In this document: piece by piece, positions 28,915 through 38,376 of the stretch
How positions within the stretch are numbered: position 1 is the stretch's first letter
How the letters are laid out: every line of letters begins with the position of its first letter
NCBI GenBank assembly: GCA_965261315.1
Contig: CBDHDM010000039.1
Span: forward strand, 124,001 to 188,000
Direction: 5' to 3'
Length of the DNA stretch: 64,000 bases
Source: Endozoicomonas sp965261315
GTDB taxonomy: Bacteria; Pseudomonadota; Gammaproteobacteria; Pseudomonadales; Endozoicomonadaceae
Made by a program: the position numbers and the translations under genes
Notes under the pieces: generated by a model
Told to the model about the DNA's origin: nothing
Databases searched by the model: none
Seen by the model: only the letters and a program-made list of their open reading frames with translations

Positions 28915-29205
28915 ACTATGCTCCTTCCACTGTGCAGCCAGTCTTTATGATAGTACTACAGTGTATTAAAAGTGAGATGCTTTAACTGTAGCTTGAGCCA
29001 TGGGACAATAGGCGCCGTCTCGGGGATAATATGTTTAACTGTAAACACTCTCTGCTATCCCGGCAAAGCTCAGGCTCATGGCTAATTGTCAACGTCCCCT
29101 GAGGCCCAGTAAAATAAATAATAAATGTCCAGATGATGTTGGCGCTCAGACAGCTTTCATGCACGTGCCCCATTTCTCATCTCAGGACTTAACAAAGGAT
29201 GCACT

Positions 29206-29868
29206 ATGAAGTACAGGCACCGCTGGATCAGTGGCGACCGTATTGACCTTCCTGTGGGCAAGGTGGTTTGTGTTGGGCGAAACTATGCTGCACATATTCA
29301 GGAATTAAATAACCCTCTGCCTGATGATCCGGTTCTATTTATTAAGCCAAGCACAGCAATGGTAAACCTTGATCAGCCTGTACAATTGCCGCGCAACCGG
29401 GGAGAGGTTCATCATGAGACCGAAGTCAGTCTTTTAATCAAGGAGCCGCTGACTAACGCCAGTGAGCACGAAGCGACTCAGGCTATTATGGCTATTGGCC
29501 TTGGTCTGGATTTGACACTTCGGGAGCTTCAGAGTCAGCAAAAGACTAAAGGCCTGCCATGGGAGGTAGCTAAAGCCTTTGATAATAGTTGCCCACTATC
29601 AGGTTTTGTTGCAGTTGAACATATTAAAAATTCCGAAAAACTTGAGTTTTCCCTGTCGGTTAATGGGGAGTTAAGACAGAAGGGGACAACAGACCATATG
29701 TTGACCTCCATTCCCGGACTTTTAAGCTATATCAGCAGGCATTTTACATTACTCCCAGGGGATATCGTGCTAACGGGCACTCCTGCAGGTGTTGGGCCTC
29801 TTCAATCTGGTGATGAGTTAGAGCTTTCTATGAATGGGACATTTTCTACACGGACACGGTGTATCTAA
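29206..29868 (+). CDS. Fumarylacetoacetate hydrolase family protein (YcgM-like)
   Basis: 220 aa, the length of single-domain FAH enzymes. Motifs are VCVGRNYAAHIQE, LFIKPSTAMV, the metal-binding HHETEVSLLI, and LTGTPAGVGPLQSGD. Relatives hydrolyse or decarboxylate beta-diketo acids, such as acylpyruvates or oxaloacetate, using Mg2+. The substrate here is unknown. It stands 291 bases from DUF4404 with a divergent promoter region between. Confidence 0.9.
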   Translation: MKYRHRWISGDRIDLPVGKVVCVGRNYAAHIQELNNPLPDDPVLFIKPSTAMVNLDQPVQLPRNRGEVHHETEVSLLIKEPLTNASEHEATQAIMAIGLGLDLTLRELQSQQKTKGLPWEVAKAFDNSCPLSGFVAVEHIKNSEKLEFSLSVNGELRQKGTTDHMLTSIPGLLSYISRHFTLLPGDIVLTGTPAGVGPLQSGDELELSMNGTFSTRTRCI

Positions 29869-29977
29869 GGGGTGGGCTTGCCATGGCTTACGCAAGTTGG
29901 CTTGCAGGTTTTGTTAAAGTCCTGAAGATTATTCCAGATATGAATAAAGATACAGATAACTCTGGAACTGATTCCTG

Positions 29978-30382
29978 GTGACTATGTCCGGTACTGAACT
30001 CAATCTTTATATATTGTTAGTAGAGGATAATCCGGTTAATCAGATGGTGATAGACAAGCTTCTGGAGAAGCTGGGTTGCCATTATGTTGTGGTTAGCAAT
30101 GGTCTTGAGTGCCTTGATTGCCTGAAAAATGATCAATACGACCTGATTCTTATGGATTGTCTGATGCCAGGGATGGATGGGTTGGAGACAACCCGGAAAA
30201 TAAGGGCTTCCGGTGGGCATTGCGCAGATATCCCCATCATCGCATTGACTGCCAAGGCTATGGCTGCTGATGAGCAGGCTTGTCTGGATGCGGGTATGAA
30301 TGACTATATTGATAAACCGGTAAACCTTGAACGAATGAAGAATTTACTCTCTGAATGGGCAGAGAAGATCAGAGGCTCCTGA
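29978..30382 (+). CDS. Stand-alone receiver-domain response regulator
   Basis: 134 aa, a single CheY-like domain with no output domain. Acidic residues are in LVEDNPVN, the phospho-acceptor Asp in LILMDCLMPGMDG, and the Lys in IDKPVN. The start is a GTG at 29978 or, two codons on, the ATG at 29984. Receiver sequences of this type are usually found at the C-terminus of hybrid kinases, so it may receive phosphate from a hybrid kinase or phosphorelay elsewhere. No partner gene is adjacent. Confidence 0.88.
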   Translation: MTMSGTELNLYILLVEDNPVNQMVIDKLLEKLGCHYVVVSNGLECLDCLKNDQYDLILMDCLMPGMDGLETTRKIRASGGHCADIPIIALTAKAMAADEQACLDAGMNDYIDKPVNLERMKNLLSEWAEKIRGS

Positions 30383-30425
30383 TCTTCTTTTTGGGAAACA
30401 TGTCTATTTAAAAAACTCTTTCCCA

Positions 30426-30830
30426 TTAAAGGCTTCTTACCCGCTGGGTTCGTCCTCCTCGATCAATGGCAACAAACACCATAGTGGTTTCGGTTAGCTT
30501 TTCCCAGCCATAGTGGTTTTCTATCCATCCCTCAACCACAACCTTAATGGATGTTTTTCCGATTTCTGTCACACGGGTAAAAAAACCGATCAGGTCAGCG
30601 GTCTGAACGGGTCTCAGGAAACTCATGCTGCCAATACTGACGGTTACGACTCTGGCTCCATTGGAGGCTTTTCGAGCACATACCTCACCAGCCTGATCCA
30701 GGTGCATGGCTACCCAGCCTGCGAATACATCACCGCTGCTATTGACGGAACGATGATCCGCCAAGACCTTTAGTGTCATATCTCCCTGGGGGGTAGGAAC
30801 GCTGTCAAGATTTTCATTTCTGGTACTCAT
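30426..30830 (-). CDS. yciA: Acyl-CoA thioesterase, YciA-like hotdog fold
   Basis: 134 aa. The family signature is complete: MTLKVLADHRSVNSSGDVFAGW in the catalytic region (with Asp and Gly), then HLDQAGEV, SIGSMSFLRPV and FVAIDRGGR. YciA hydrolyses short- and medium-chain acyl-CoAs in the cytosol as homo-oligomers. It converges with the receiver gene, 43 bases apart. Confidence 0.92.
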   Translation of the reverse strand: MSTRNENLDSVPTPQGDMTLKVLADHRSVNSSGDVFAGWVAMHLDQAGEVCARKASNGARVVTVSIGSMSFLRPVQTADLIGFFTRVTEIGKTSIKVVVEGWIENHYGWEKLTETTMVFVAIDRGGRTQRVRSL

Positions 30831-31361
30831 TGGGGAGACTCCAAACTCTTTTTATTGTTTTACCCGGTAATATTGATTTTTTGGATATTTTATCTTTTTT
30901 ACTATCTATTTCATATTGTTAATCATTTTATATCCTATTCTTAGCTGTTGCTTATTTTCTGGTCAGTTTGGTATTCGGTTCTAATGACCCTCTGAGTGAA
31001 TATTGGTCATTAGTTGACTGGCTTACTTGATCGGTCAGATTTACAGGGGTAATTGTTTGTTTTTGTAGGCTATTGTTTAATAGAAAGATCAGAATGTTAA
31101 CGATTTAATCTAGACATATAGCAATGTCGTTGTTTTATTAACCATTAAGTCTAATGGAATAATATAAAAAACAAGCAATAATCAGGGTGTGTTTCGACAG
31201 CGGCTGGGAGGCTGCTATAAAAATACAAGGAAGTAACTAAAGTATTCCACCATGAAAGGCAAGTATTCGGGAAGGAAGTGGTGGTAATAAGTTCAAAGGA
31301 AAGACGTTTTCTGGAATGTCTGTTTCTGAAAATGATTAAGTAGAGAAACGGGTTTCATCGG
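30831..31361. other. AT-rich intergenic stretch without a gene
   Basis: About 530 bases with high A/T content and no open frame that looks coding. The first bases carry the yciA promoter on the - strand. Nothing else is recognisable. Confidence 0.5.
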
Positions 31362-31667
31362 ATTAATATTTGAGCATGCGTTAGAAGAAAGACTGGAAAG
31401 TGACCCTGATGATCAGGTTCAATTTGATGAGAAGGTTAACTTAACTGCAACTGTTTTTGATGCTTTATGGATGATGCTCAGTCACAAGATTTATATAAAG
31501 TCCATGAAGAGCCCACTGATGTAAGTGTTGATTTAAGATCTGTTACCGATTGTCAGAATTCACCCGATAAGAATAAAAAACACCCAGAGTGTCTCGTCTC
31601 GCCTCAACTCAGATGAATCTGGTTTCTCCAGCTTGGATGAAACTGAAGGTAGGAAACACTTACAAAA
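31362..31667 (+). pseudogene. Decayed 5' region of the following hypothetical gene
   Basis: Protein-like sequence runs through three successive frames. First comes FEHALEERLESDPDDQVQFD, then FMDDAQSQDLYKVHEEPTD, then SVSSRLNSDESGFSSLDET, each ending at a stop just after the next frame becomes plausible. The last leads into the ATG at 31668. I read this as a gene 5' end broken by at least three indels. The Ser/Asp/Glu-rich style resembles the N-termini of the kinase and phosphatase genes in this window. Confidence 0.5.
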
Positions 31668-32600
31668 ATGATGTGTTTTTATGCAGGGCTTAGTTTTAAA
31701 GCGGAAAATGTACAAAGATTTAATGATGTCAGACCTTTTGAATTGGAAGGTGGTCAAATTAGAAGCGACTTTGTATTAAAGCTAATGACAGATGAGCAGA
31801 GCTTTGGCAGATTCTGTAATATGGGGAAGCTTATTCGAGATGTTTTTCCACTACTGGATAACCAAAGCGATCTCATGAGAGCTATGCTTGGTGATGATGA
31901 CTTCCATTCACTGAGAGGTGAAGCACGACGAGATGCTGTTTACCCTTTTATTATTGATGGTTTCTGGAAGCTAACCCGAGGGATTTGGTTAAAAGCCAAA
32001 TCACCAGATCTACTCACAGAATTAGGAAAACATGAGGAAGTATTTGCTCTAGAGGCTATGGTTTCTCTTGCAGGATTTAGTGGTGAACTGGCCACTCTGG
32101 AAAGAAAATTGCTTAATTATGGTATTAAAGGAGTTATTTCTGTCGAAGAGTTTGATGATGCTAAAAAATGTCTTGATCATGCAAAAAAACTGCAGGAATT
32201 GGCTGGCAGGCTATACGGTCAATGGAATCTTCAACCTGCCAAAGCTCTGAGAGCTATCGATGAACACCTGAAGGATAATCAGGAGCTGCCTTTTGTAAGT
32301 CGGCAAGTAGACAAGATTGAGAAAAAATTCTCAGAAGTTATTGAGAAACAGCCAGAGCTACGGCAAAAAAAGAGGGAGCTTGATAAAGAGCAGCTTCGTA
32401 AGGATCCTCTAAGGGATTATAAGAAACTATTAAAAAATGCTGTTCTGGAGGTGAAGAATAAAGAACGTGAAGTTGGAGCTGATGGAGTAGAAAGGCACAC
32501 AGTCTATGAGAAGCTAAAGCAAGAGTGCAGCCATGAGAATTTGAGAGCTTTTTATAATGAACTCCGTAAAGCAATAATTCGTGGTGTTGATTATTGTTAA
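31668..32600 (+). CDS. Hypothetical protein, probably the surviving 3' part of a larger gene
   Basis: 310 aa with no recognised domain. The N-terminal 150 residues are mixed helical (FELEGGQIRSDFVLKLMTDE, SDLMRAMLGDDDFHSL). The C-terminal half is highly charged and likely coiled coil (DKIEKKFSEVIEKQPELRQKK). No ribosome site is clear at the ATG at 31668, and coding-like sequence continues upstream in other frames. Translation from here is therefore uncertain. A terminator hairpin follows the stop. Confidence 0.55.
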   Translation: MMCFYAGLSFKAENVQRFNDVRPFELEGGQIRSDFVLKLMTDEQSFGRFCNMGKLIRDVFPLLDNQSDLMRAMLGDDDFHSLRGEARRDAVYPFIIDGFWKLTRGIWLKAKSPDLLTELGKHEEVFALEAMVSLAGFSGELATLERKLLNYGIKGVISVEEFDDAKKCLDHAKKLQELAGRLYGQWNLQPAKALRAIDEHLKDNQELPFVSRQVDKIEKKFSEVIEKQPELRQKKRELDKEQLRKDPLRDYKKLLKNAVLEVKNKEREVGADGVERHTVYEKLKQECSHENLRAFYNELRKAIIRGVDYC

Positions 32601-32633
32601 ATGAGTCTTAAGGAAGCTATGTATTTATAATTA

Positions 32634-32664
32634 CAGATACGTATCCAACAATGGTACGTATCTG
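32634..32664. terminator. Hairpin terminator between convergent genes
   Basis: ACAGATACGTA and TACGTATCTGT pair over 11 bases, plus CC/GG after a one-base bulge, followed by GTTTT on the + strand. It separates the hypothetical gene (+) from pepA (-). Confidence 0.65.
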
Positions 32665-32682
32665 TGTTTTGATTAAATCAGT

Positions 32683-34137
32683 CTATTTTTCAAAATAATC
32701 CTGAACCATCCGATCCAGCAATCTCACACCAAATGCAGTGGCGCCTTTTGGTTTGGTTGGAAATGCTTCATCTGTCCATGCGGTACCGGCAATATCCATA
32801 TGAACCCATGGCGTATCATTTTCAATAAAGTTATGGAGAAACTGTGCTGCAACGCCTGAGCCCCCCAGTCGTGGCTTATTACCATTGTTGCGCATATCGG
32901 CAATATCACTGGTCAGCCGTTTACTGAAGTAGCTGCCCATGGGCATGCGCCAAACCGATTCTGCAACAGCATCACCCGCAGCGATTACTTTGGTAACCAA
33001 TTCATCATTATTGGAAAAGACACCCGCTATTTCTTCACCCAGGGCAATAGCAATAGCGCTGGTTAATGTAGCGAGGTCGATTATAGCCTTGGGCTTAAGA
33101 TGTCGTTGGGTATAAGTAAGAGCATCACACAGAACCAGACGGCCTTCCGCATCAGTATTCATAACCTCTACGGTCTGGCCGGACATGGTTTTCACCACAT
33201 CACTTGGACGTTGAGCCTTGCTGTCCGGCATATTTTCCACCAGGCCCAGTACTCCCACTGCATTCACTTTTGCTCTACGCTTAGCCAGGGCAACCATCAG
33301 CCCCGTCACGGTTGCCGCACCTCCCATGTCCTGTTTCATGGTGTCCATGGTTATAGAGGGTTTCAGGGATAAGCCGCCAGTATCAAAGGTGACGCCTTTG
33401 CCGATAAAGGCGATCGGTGCTTCAGAGCCTTCAGCGCCATTAACAGGGCCGCCACCGTTGTGCTTGAGAATTACCAGCTGGCTTTCCCTGTCTGAACCCT
33501 GACCAACTCCCAGCAATGCCCCCATACCCAGTTCATGCATTGCTTCTTCACCGAGAATCTCTACCTCAAGCCCCTCAGAAGTCAGTGATCTGCAGAAATG
33601 AGCGTAGGATTCCGGGTTAATCACATTGGCTGGTTCCCAGATCAGATCTCTGGTGATGTAAACCCCTTCTGCAACGGCCAGCAGTGGCCCAAACAGTTTT
33701 TCAGCCACTTCAGGTCTGGCTACCGCGACTTTCAGTTCGGTGAGAGTAGTGGGTAATTGCGCTTCTTTAGTTCGATACTTATCAAAGCGGTAACCTCCCA
33801 GCATTACTCCATAAGCAAAGTGGGCTGCCTGTTCAGGGGTATCCAGTAGCGTGGTGGTTGCACTTATTGAAAGGTTTGCAGCTTTAACTGCAAAAAGGCC
33901 ACCTGCATTTTCAACGGCAATGGTGGATGCGTTATTTCTATCACCCAGACCAAACAGGACAATGCGTTCGAGGTCAGTGTTGGCAGGAGCAACAATATTC
34001 AGTAATTGTTCTGCATCACCATTAAAGCAATCGGCCTTAATGGCCCGGCCCAGGGTTCCACCGGTCAGTTTATCCAGTTCTATTGCTGCTGATGATAGCT
34101 CTCCCCCAGAGTAAAATCCCTGCTGCAATGGTACCAC
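32683..34137 (-). CDS. pepA: Leucyl aminopeptidase PepA (M17)
   Basis: 484 aa as drawn from a GTG at 34137. The M17 signature NTDAEGRLVLCDAL and metal ligands in GKGVTFDTGG, DMGGAA and VENMPDSKAQ are intact. The enzyme is a cytosolic hexameric metallopeptidase releasing N-terminal residues. The first residues look wrong: the frame before the GTG does not continue, while another frame starts at an ATG near 34179 with a usable ribosome site and reads MHISFTDPTLPVSGT into the same place. A one-base indel near 34130 would join them, so the true N-terminus may be disrupted. Confidence 0.92.
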   Translation of the reverse strand: MVPLQQGFYSGGELSSAAIELDKLTGGTLGRAIKADCFNGDAEQLLNIVAPANTDLERIVLFGLGDRNNASTIAVENAGGLFAVKAANLSISATTTLLDTPEQAAHFAYGVMLGGYRFDKYRTKEAQLPTTLTELKVAVARPEVAEKLFGPLLAVAEGVYITRDLIWEPANVINPESYAHFCRSLTSEGLEVEILGEEAMHELGMGALLGVGQGSDRESQLVILKHNGGGPVNGAEGSEAPIAFIGKGVTFDTGGLSLKPSITMDTMKQDMGGAATVTGLMVALAKRRAKVNAVGVLGLVENMPDSKAQRPSDVVKTMSGQTVEVMNTDAEGRLVLCDALTYTQRHLKPKAIIDLATLTSAIAIALGEEIAGVFSNNDELVTKVIAAGDAVAESVWRMPMGSYFSKRLTSDIADMRNNGNKPRLGGSGVAAQFLHNFIENDTPWVHMDIAGTAWTDEAFPTKPKGATAFGVRLLDRMVQDYFEK

Positions 34138-34286
34138 TGACTGGCAGGGTCGGGTCAGTAAATGAAATATGCATGAATAACACCTGTAAATGTAATCTTG
34201 CCGGATCTTTCCAGCTTGTTATGTCCCCGGGAAACCCGTCGGTACGAGGTGAAGAGTGTCCTTGTAATCCCTGGGGTTAAAAATAA

Positions 34287-35300
34287 TCAGTTTGTCCGAT
34301 GAATCTCAGCCTGCTTATGGCAGGCCACCTGATGGGTACCCTTTACACCGACTTCAGTTAACGTATTCAAGGCAGGCTTTTCCCGCTCACATTGCTGGTC
34401 TGCATACAGGCAGCGGGTTCTGAAAACACAGCCTGACGGTGGATTGATTGGCGATGGCAGATCACCTTTCAGTACGATCCTCTTCTTGTGAACTTCTTTA
34501 TCGGGGTCAGGTACTGGGACAGCGGAAATAAGCGCCTGGGTATAGGGGTGACGGGGTGAATTATAAAGTTCGTCTTTCTCGGCTATCTCCATCACATTTC
34601 CAAGATACAGAACCATGACCCGATGACTGATATGCCGGATGATGGAAAGGTCATGGCTAATAAACAACAATGACAGACCAAATTTTTTCTGCAGTTCGCC
34701 CAGCAGATTGATGATCTGGGCCTGAATGGAAACATCCAGAGCGGATACAGGCTCATCACAGACGATGACTTTTGGCTGAAGAATCATAGCCCTGGCAATG
34801 CCTATTCGCTGGCATTGACCACCGGAAAACTCATGGGGATATCGGTTGATCATTCTCGGAAGTAAACCAACAATATCCATCATCTCCCTGACCCGGGATT
34901 TGACCTGCTCTTTTGGCATATCCGGATTATGGGTTGCCAGTGGTTCAGCAATAATTTCACCAATGGTCATGCGAGGGTTGAGACTGGCCAGTGGGTCCTG
35001 GAAGATAATCTGCATTTCATTGCGAAGAGGTCGCATTGCTTTAACAGAATAACCCGTGATGTTTTCCCCCATCCAGATGACTTGACCTTCCGTGTTGTGC
35101 AGTAGTTGCAGTACCGCTCGACCCAAAGTGGACTTTCCGCAGCCGGATTCACCGACAATGGCCAGTGTTTCCCCTTCATTCAGTTCGAAGCTGACACCGT
35201 CGACCGCTTTCAGTTGTGCCTTTTTTGAGAAAAAAGTGCCCACATCTACCGGGAAGTACACCTTCAGGTTTTCTACCTTAAGAATGGGATCACTCATCAT
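34287..35300 (-). CDS. oppF: Oligopeptide ABC transporter ATP-binding protein OppF
   Basis: 337 aa. Walker A is GESGCGKST, the signature FSGGQCQRIGIARAM, Walker B VIVCDEPVSALD, and the switch His is in FISHDLSII. The oligopeptide-type C-terminal extension has a Cys cluster (CVFRTRCLYADQQCE) thought to bind Fe-S. It overlaps the oppD stop by four bases. It forms a heterodimer with OppD to drive peptide import. Confidence 0.96.
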   Translation of the reverse strand: MMSDPILKVENLKVYFPVDVGTFFSKKAQLKAVDGVSFELNEGETLAIVGESGCGKSTLGRAVLQLLHNTEGQVIWMGENITGYSVKAMRPLRNEMQIIFQDPLASLNPRMTIGEIIAEPLATHNPDMPKEQVKSRVREMMDIVGLLPRMINRYPHEFSGGQCQRIGIARAMILQPKVIVCDEPVSALDVSIQAQIINLLGELQKKFGLSLLFISHDLSIIRHISHRVMVLYLGNVMEIAEKDELYNSPRHPYTQALISAVPVPDPDKEVHKKRIVLKGDLPSPINPPSGCVFRTRCLYADQQCEREKPALNTLTEVGVKGTHQVACHKQAEIHRTN

Positions 35301-36295
35301 GCGTTCTCCATTGCTGGAATCAGATCGTTAGCCGTTGTGATGTGATGGCAGGCAATCATCCGGTGCTGACTAAGGGCAGCGGGTTCGGGTTGTGTGCTTC
35401 GACATTGGGCATCCGCGTACTGACAGCGTGGCTGGAAAGCACAGCCACTGGGCAATGCCTGCAGGTTGGGCGGCTGACCCGGTATGGCATAAAGGTCTTC
35501 GTTATGGTTGCCATCGATCCTGGGCATGGACTGGAGTAGCCCCTGGGTATATGGGTGCCGGGCATCGTTGAAGATTTCATGGACCGTGCCGGTTTCGACG
35601 ACTCGTCCACCGTACATCACCATCACATGGTCACACATGCCGGCAATAACGCCGAGATCGTGGGTGATCATAACAATCGACATACCCATCTCTTCTTTCA
35701 GACTGTGCAACAGCTCCAGAATCTGTGCCTGAATGGTTACGTCCAGTGCGGTGGTTGGTTCATCAGCAATCAGCAGGTCAGGTTCACACAACAGGGCAAT
35801 GGCAATCATGACCCGTTGTCGCATACCACCAGAGAACTCGTGAGGGTACATATGAACTCGCTTTCTGGCTTCTGGAATACCGACCAACTCCAGCATTCTG
35901 ATAGATCGTTCCAGTGCTGACTTCTTGTCCAGACCCTGATGCTCAATCAGGACTTCAGTCATTTGTCGTGAAACTTTCAGGTAAGGGTTCAGCGAGGTCA
36001 TGGGGTCCTGAAAGATCATGGACAGAGATACCCCGCGGACCTTATTCAGCTCCGCAACCGGCAAACCCAGTAAATTCTGCCCTTTAAAGATGGCTTCACC
36101 CGAGGTTCTGCCATTCTTTGCCAGCAGTCCCATAATGGCCATGAAGATCTGGGTTTTACCGGACCCGGACTCACCAACAACCCCAAGACTCTGGCCCTTT
36201 TGAAGTGTAAAGTTGATGTGATTGGCTGCAGAGACTTCACCTTCCGGTGTATCAAAACGGGTATTCAGGTTGTTTACTTCAAGAATGATGCTCAT
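35297..36295 (-). CDS. oppD: Oligopeptide ABC transporter ATP-binding protein OppD
   Basis: 332 aa from the ATG at 36295, four bases after the oppC stop; an upstream in-frame ATG at 36343 lies inside oppC and gives non-homologous sequence. Walker A GESGSGKTQ, signature FSGGMRQRVMIAIAL, Walker B LLIADEPTTALD, and switch His in MITHDLGVI are present, with the Cys-containing tail CAFQPRCQYADAQC. Partner of OppF. Confidence 0.96.
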   Translation of the reverse strand: MSIILEVNNLNTRFDTPEGEVSAANHINFTLQKGQSLGVVGESGSGKTQIFMAIMGLLAKNGRTSGEAIFKGQNLLGLPVAELNKVRGVSLSMIFQDPMTSLNPYLKVSRQMTEVLIEHQGLDKKSALERSIRMLELVGIPEARKRVHMYPHEFSGGMRQRVMIAIALLCEPDLLIADEPTTALDVTIQAQILELLHSLKEEMGMSIVMITHDLGVIAGMCDHVMVMYGGRVVETGTVHEIFNDARHPYTQGLLQSMPRIDGNHNEDLYAIPGQPPNLQALPSGCAFQPRCQYADAQCRSTQPEPAALSQHRMIACHHITTANDLIPAMENA

Positions 36296-36299
36296 GGTG

Positions 36300-37226
36300 T
36301 TATCGATCCTTGGGGTCCAGTGCATCACGCAGACCGTCGCCAATAAAATTGAAACAGAACAGAGTGATAGCCAGGAAGGTCGCCGGGAATGCCAGCATCC
36401 ATGGGGCGCTTTCCATCACTTTGGCACCTTCGGAAATCAGTACCCCCCAACTGGTCAGCGGCTCCTGAACACCAAGTCCAAGGAAGGAAAGAAAGCTCTC
36501 AGTGAGAATGACCTGAGGAATGGTCAGGGTCATATAGACAATAACGGGCCCAAGAATATTGGGGACAATGTGTCGGAAGATGATCCTGGTCGTTGAGACA
36601 CCGCTGGCATGAGCCGCTTCAATAAACTCCTTTTTCTTGATGGCCATGGTTTGGCCGCGAACGATGCGGGCCATCGTAAGCCATTCAACCGCACCTAATG
36701 CCACAAAGATCAGAAAAATGTGTCGACCGAAAATGACCATTAAAATGATCACGAAGAACATAAAGGGCAGCGAGTAGAGAATATCCACAAACCGCATCAT
36801 CAGGTTATCGATCCGACCACCCATATAGCCGGCGACGGCACCATAGGTCACGCCAATAATCAGAGATACCGTCGTGGCGACCAGGCCAACCATCAGTGAG
36901 ACCCTTGCACCGTATAGTGTACGGACAAAAAGATCCCGACCATTTTCATCGGTGCCAAACCAGAAACCTTCAGAAAAGTTGGGTGCGACCTGAATAAAGT
37001 CCCAGTACACCTCGTCAAATGGGTGAGAGGAAAGCAAGGGTGCAAAAATAGCCAGCAGAGTGATGATAGTAAGAATGATCATGGAAACGACAGCTGCCTT
37101 GTTACGCATGAGTCGAATCCGGGCATCCTGCCATAGTGAACGACCCGCGACTTCTTCAATACATGCTTCTGCCTGCTGATTCAGTACAGCCGCCATTCTG
37201 TCATTGGGTTTGGCTAAAAGGCTCAT
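36300..37226 (-). CDS. oppC: Oligopeptide ABC transporter permease OppC
   Basis: 308 aa with six predicted membrane segments. The EAA loop that contacts the ATPases reads EAAHASGVSTTRIIFRHI. The N-terminal segment (VVSMIILTIITLLAIFAPLL) and the periplasmic GTDENGRDLF motif are typical of OppC/DppC. It overlaps the oppB stop by four bases. Confidence 0.96.
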   Translation of the reverse strand: MSLLAKPNDRMAAVLNQQAEACIEEVAGRSLWQDARIRLMRNKAAVVSMIILTIITLLAIFAPLLSSHPFDEVYWDFIQVAPNFSEGFWFGTDENGRDLFVRTLYGARVSLMVGLVATTVSLIIGVTYGAVAGYMGGRIDNLMMRFVDILYSLPFMFFVIILMVIFGRHIFLIFVALGAVEWLTMARIVRGQTMAIKKKEFIEAAHASGVSTTRIIFRHIVPNILGPVIVYMTLTIPQVILTESFLSFLGLGVQEPLTSWGVLISEGAKVMESAPWMLAFPATFLAITLFCFNFIGDGLRDALDPKDR

Positions 37227-38149
37227 CCATTAACCCTCAGTTTCGGATCAAGGAAGCTGTAAATAACATCCACAATCAGGTTCATAATGATGATCAGGGT
37301 TGCGTAAAAGATCACAACGCCCATCACCAGTGGATAGTCACGGTTCAATGCAGCATTAACGAAGTAACGACCAACACCCGGAATATCGTAAATGGATTCA
37401 ATAACCACCGAACCGGTGGTTACTGCTGCAGCCGCTGGCCCGAGATAGGAAACAACCGGAAGAAGAGCGCCCTTGATGGCGTGGCGAACCACCACAAGAC
37501 GTTCACGAAGCCCTTTGGCCCGGGCAGTACGGATATAGTTGGAGTGCAGGACTTCCACCATGGAACCGCGGGTCAGGCGAGCGATGTAGGCGATCTGTGG
37601 CAGGGCCAGAGAGATGACCGGAAGCACCAGGTTTCTGGCGGAGCCATCTCCCCATCCTGCAACAGGTAACCAGGAAAGATAAACACCAAAAACCAGTGAC
37701 AGTATGGGGGCAACAACAAAGTTCGGGATGGCGATACCGGTCATGGCAACGCCCATGATGGCATAGTCTGTTTTCTGGTTCTGATATAACGCTGCCAGTG
37801 TTCCAAGGCTGATGCCAATGATGGCGGCAATTAAAATGGCCATGCCCCCAATCTGCAGACTGGCAGGTAAACCGGTAAGAATCAGTTCGGTGACACTGAA
37901 ATCACGAAACTTGTAGGAAGGGCCAAAATCAAATCGAAGCAGGTTGCCCACGTATATGAAGTACTGTTGATAAAGCGGTTTATCCAGATCGTAGGCTTTC
38001 AGGATATTGGCTTCAATTTCAGGTGGTAACTGTCGTTCAGCATCAAATGGGCCTCCCGGTGCAATTCGCATCATGAAGAATGCAATAGTAATGATGATTA
38101 ACAGCGTTGGAATCGCTGCGAGCAGGCGCTTGGATATATAGGAGAACAT
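37223..38149 (-). CDS. oppB: Oligopeptide ABC transporter permease OppB
   Basis: 308 aa membrane protein. The N-terminus (MFSYISKRLLAAIPTLLIII), the RLTRGSMVEVLHSNYIRTARAKGL region with the EAA-like loop, and the C-terminal DPKLRVNG are standard for OppB. It follows oppA after a 227-base gap that contains an inverted repeat, as often seen where the binding protein is made in excess. Confidence 0.96.
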   Translation of the reverse strand: MFSYISKRLLAAIPTLLIIITIAFFMMRIAPGGPFDAERQLPPEIEANILKAYDLDKPLYQQYFIYVGNLLRFDFGPSYKFRDFSVTELILTGLPASLQIGGMAILIAAIIGISLGTLAALYQNQKTDYAIMGVAMTGIAIPNFVVAPILSLVFGVYLSWLPVAGWGDGSARNLVLPVISLALPQIAYIARLTRGSMVEVLHSNYIRTARAKGLRERLVVVRHAIKGALLPVVSYLGPAAAAVTTGSVVIESIYDIPGVGRYFVNAALNRDYPLVMGVVIFYATLIIIMNLIVDVIYSFLDPKLRVNG

Positions 38150-38290
38150 GGAAAACTGTGCTCTTTCCGTAGGGCCTGTTGACGTTTGGCCCTAACACTT
38201 TCCTTAAAAGACTCCCTCCCTGTTATGGCTCATGGCCAACCCTGGCGCATGATATATTCAGCAGGTTCCGGTGAATGCTGATAGCTCTTC

Positions 38291-38358
38291 TAACCACAAC
38301 GGGACAGAGACACAAAGAAAAGGTTTGAAACTTTGTGACTCTGTGACTTTGTGGTTTA
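38291..38358. repeat. Long imperfect inverted repeat between oppA and oppB
   Basis: AACCACAA (38292-38299) pairs with TTGTGGTT (38350-38357), and CACAAAG pairs with CTTTGTG nearer the loop, with GACAGAGA against the direct repeat GACTCTGTGACTTTG. On the - strand it lies just after oppA. It may act as an attenuator or as an mRNA 3' stabiliser, or be a dispersed repeat. Confidence 0.65.
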
Positions 38359-38376
38359 AAAAGCCCGGGAGTTCGG

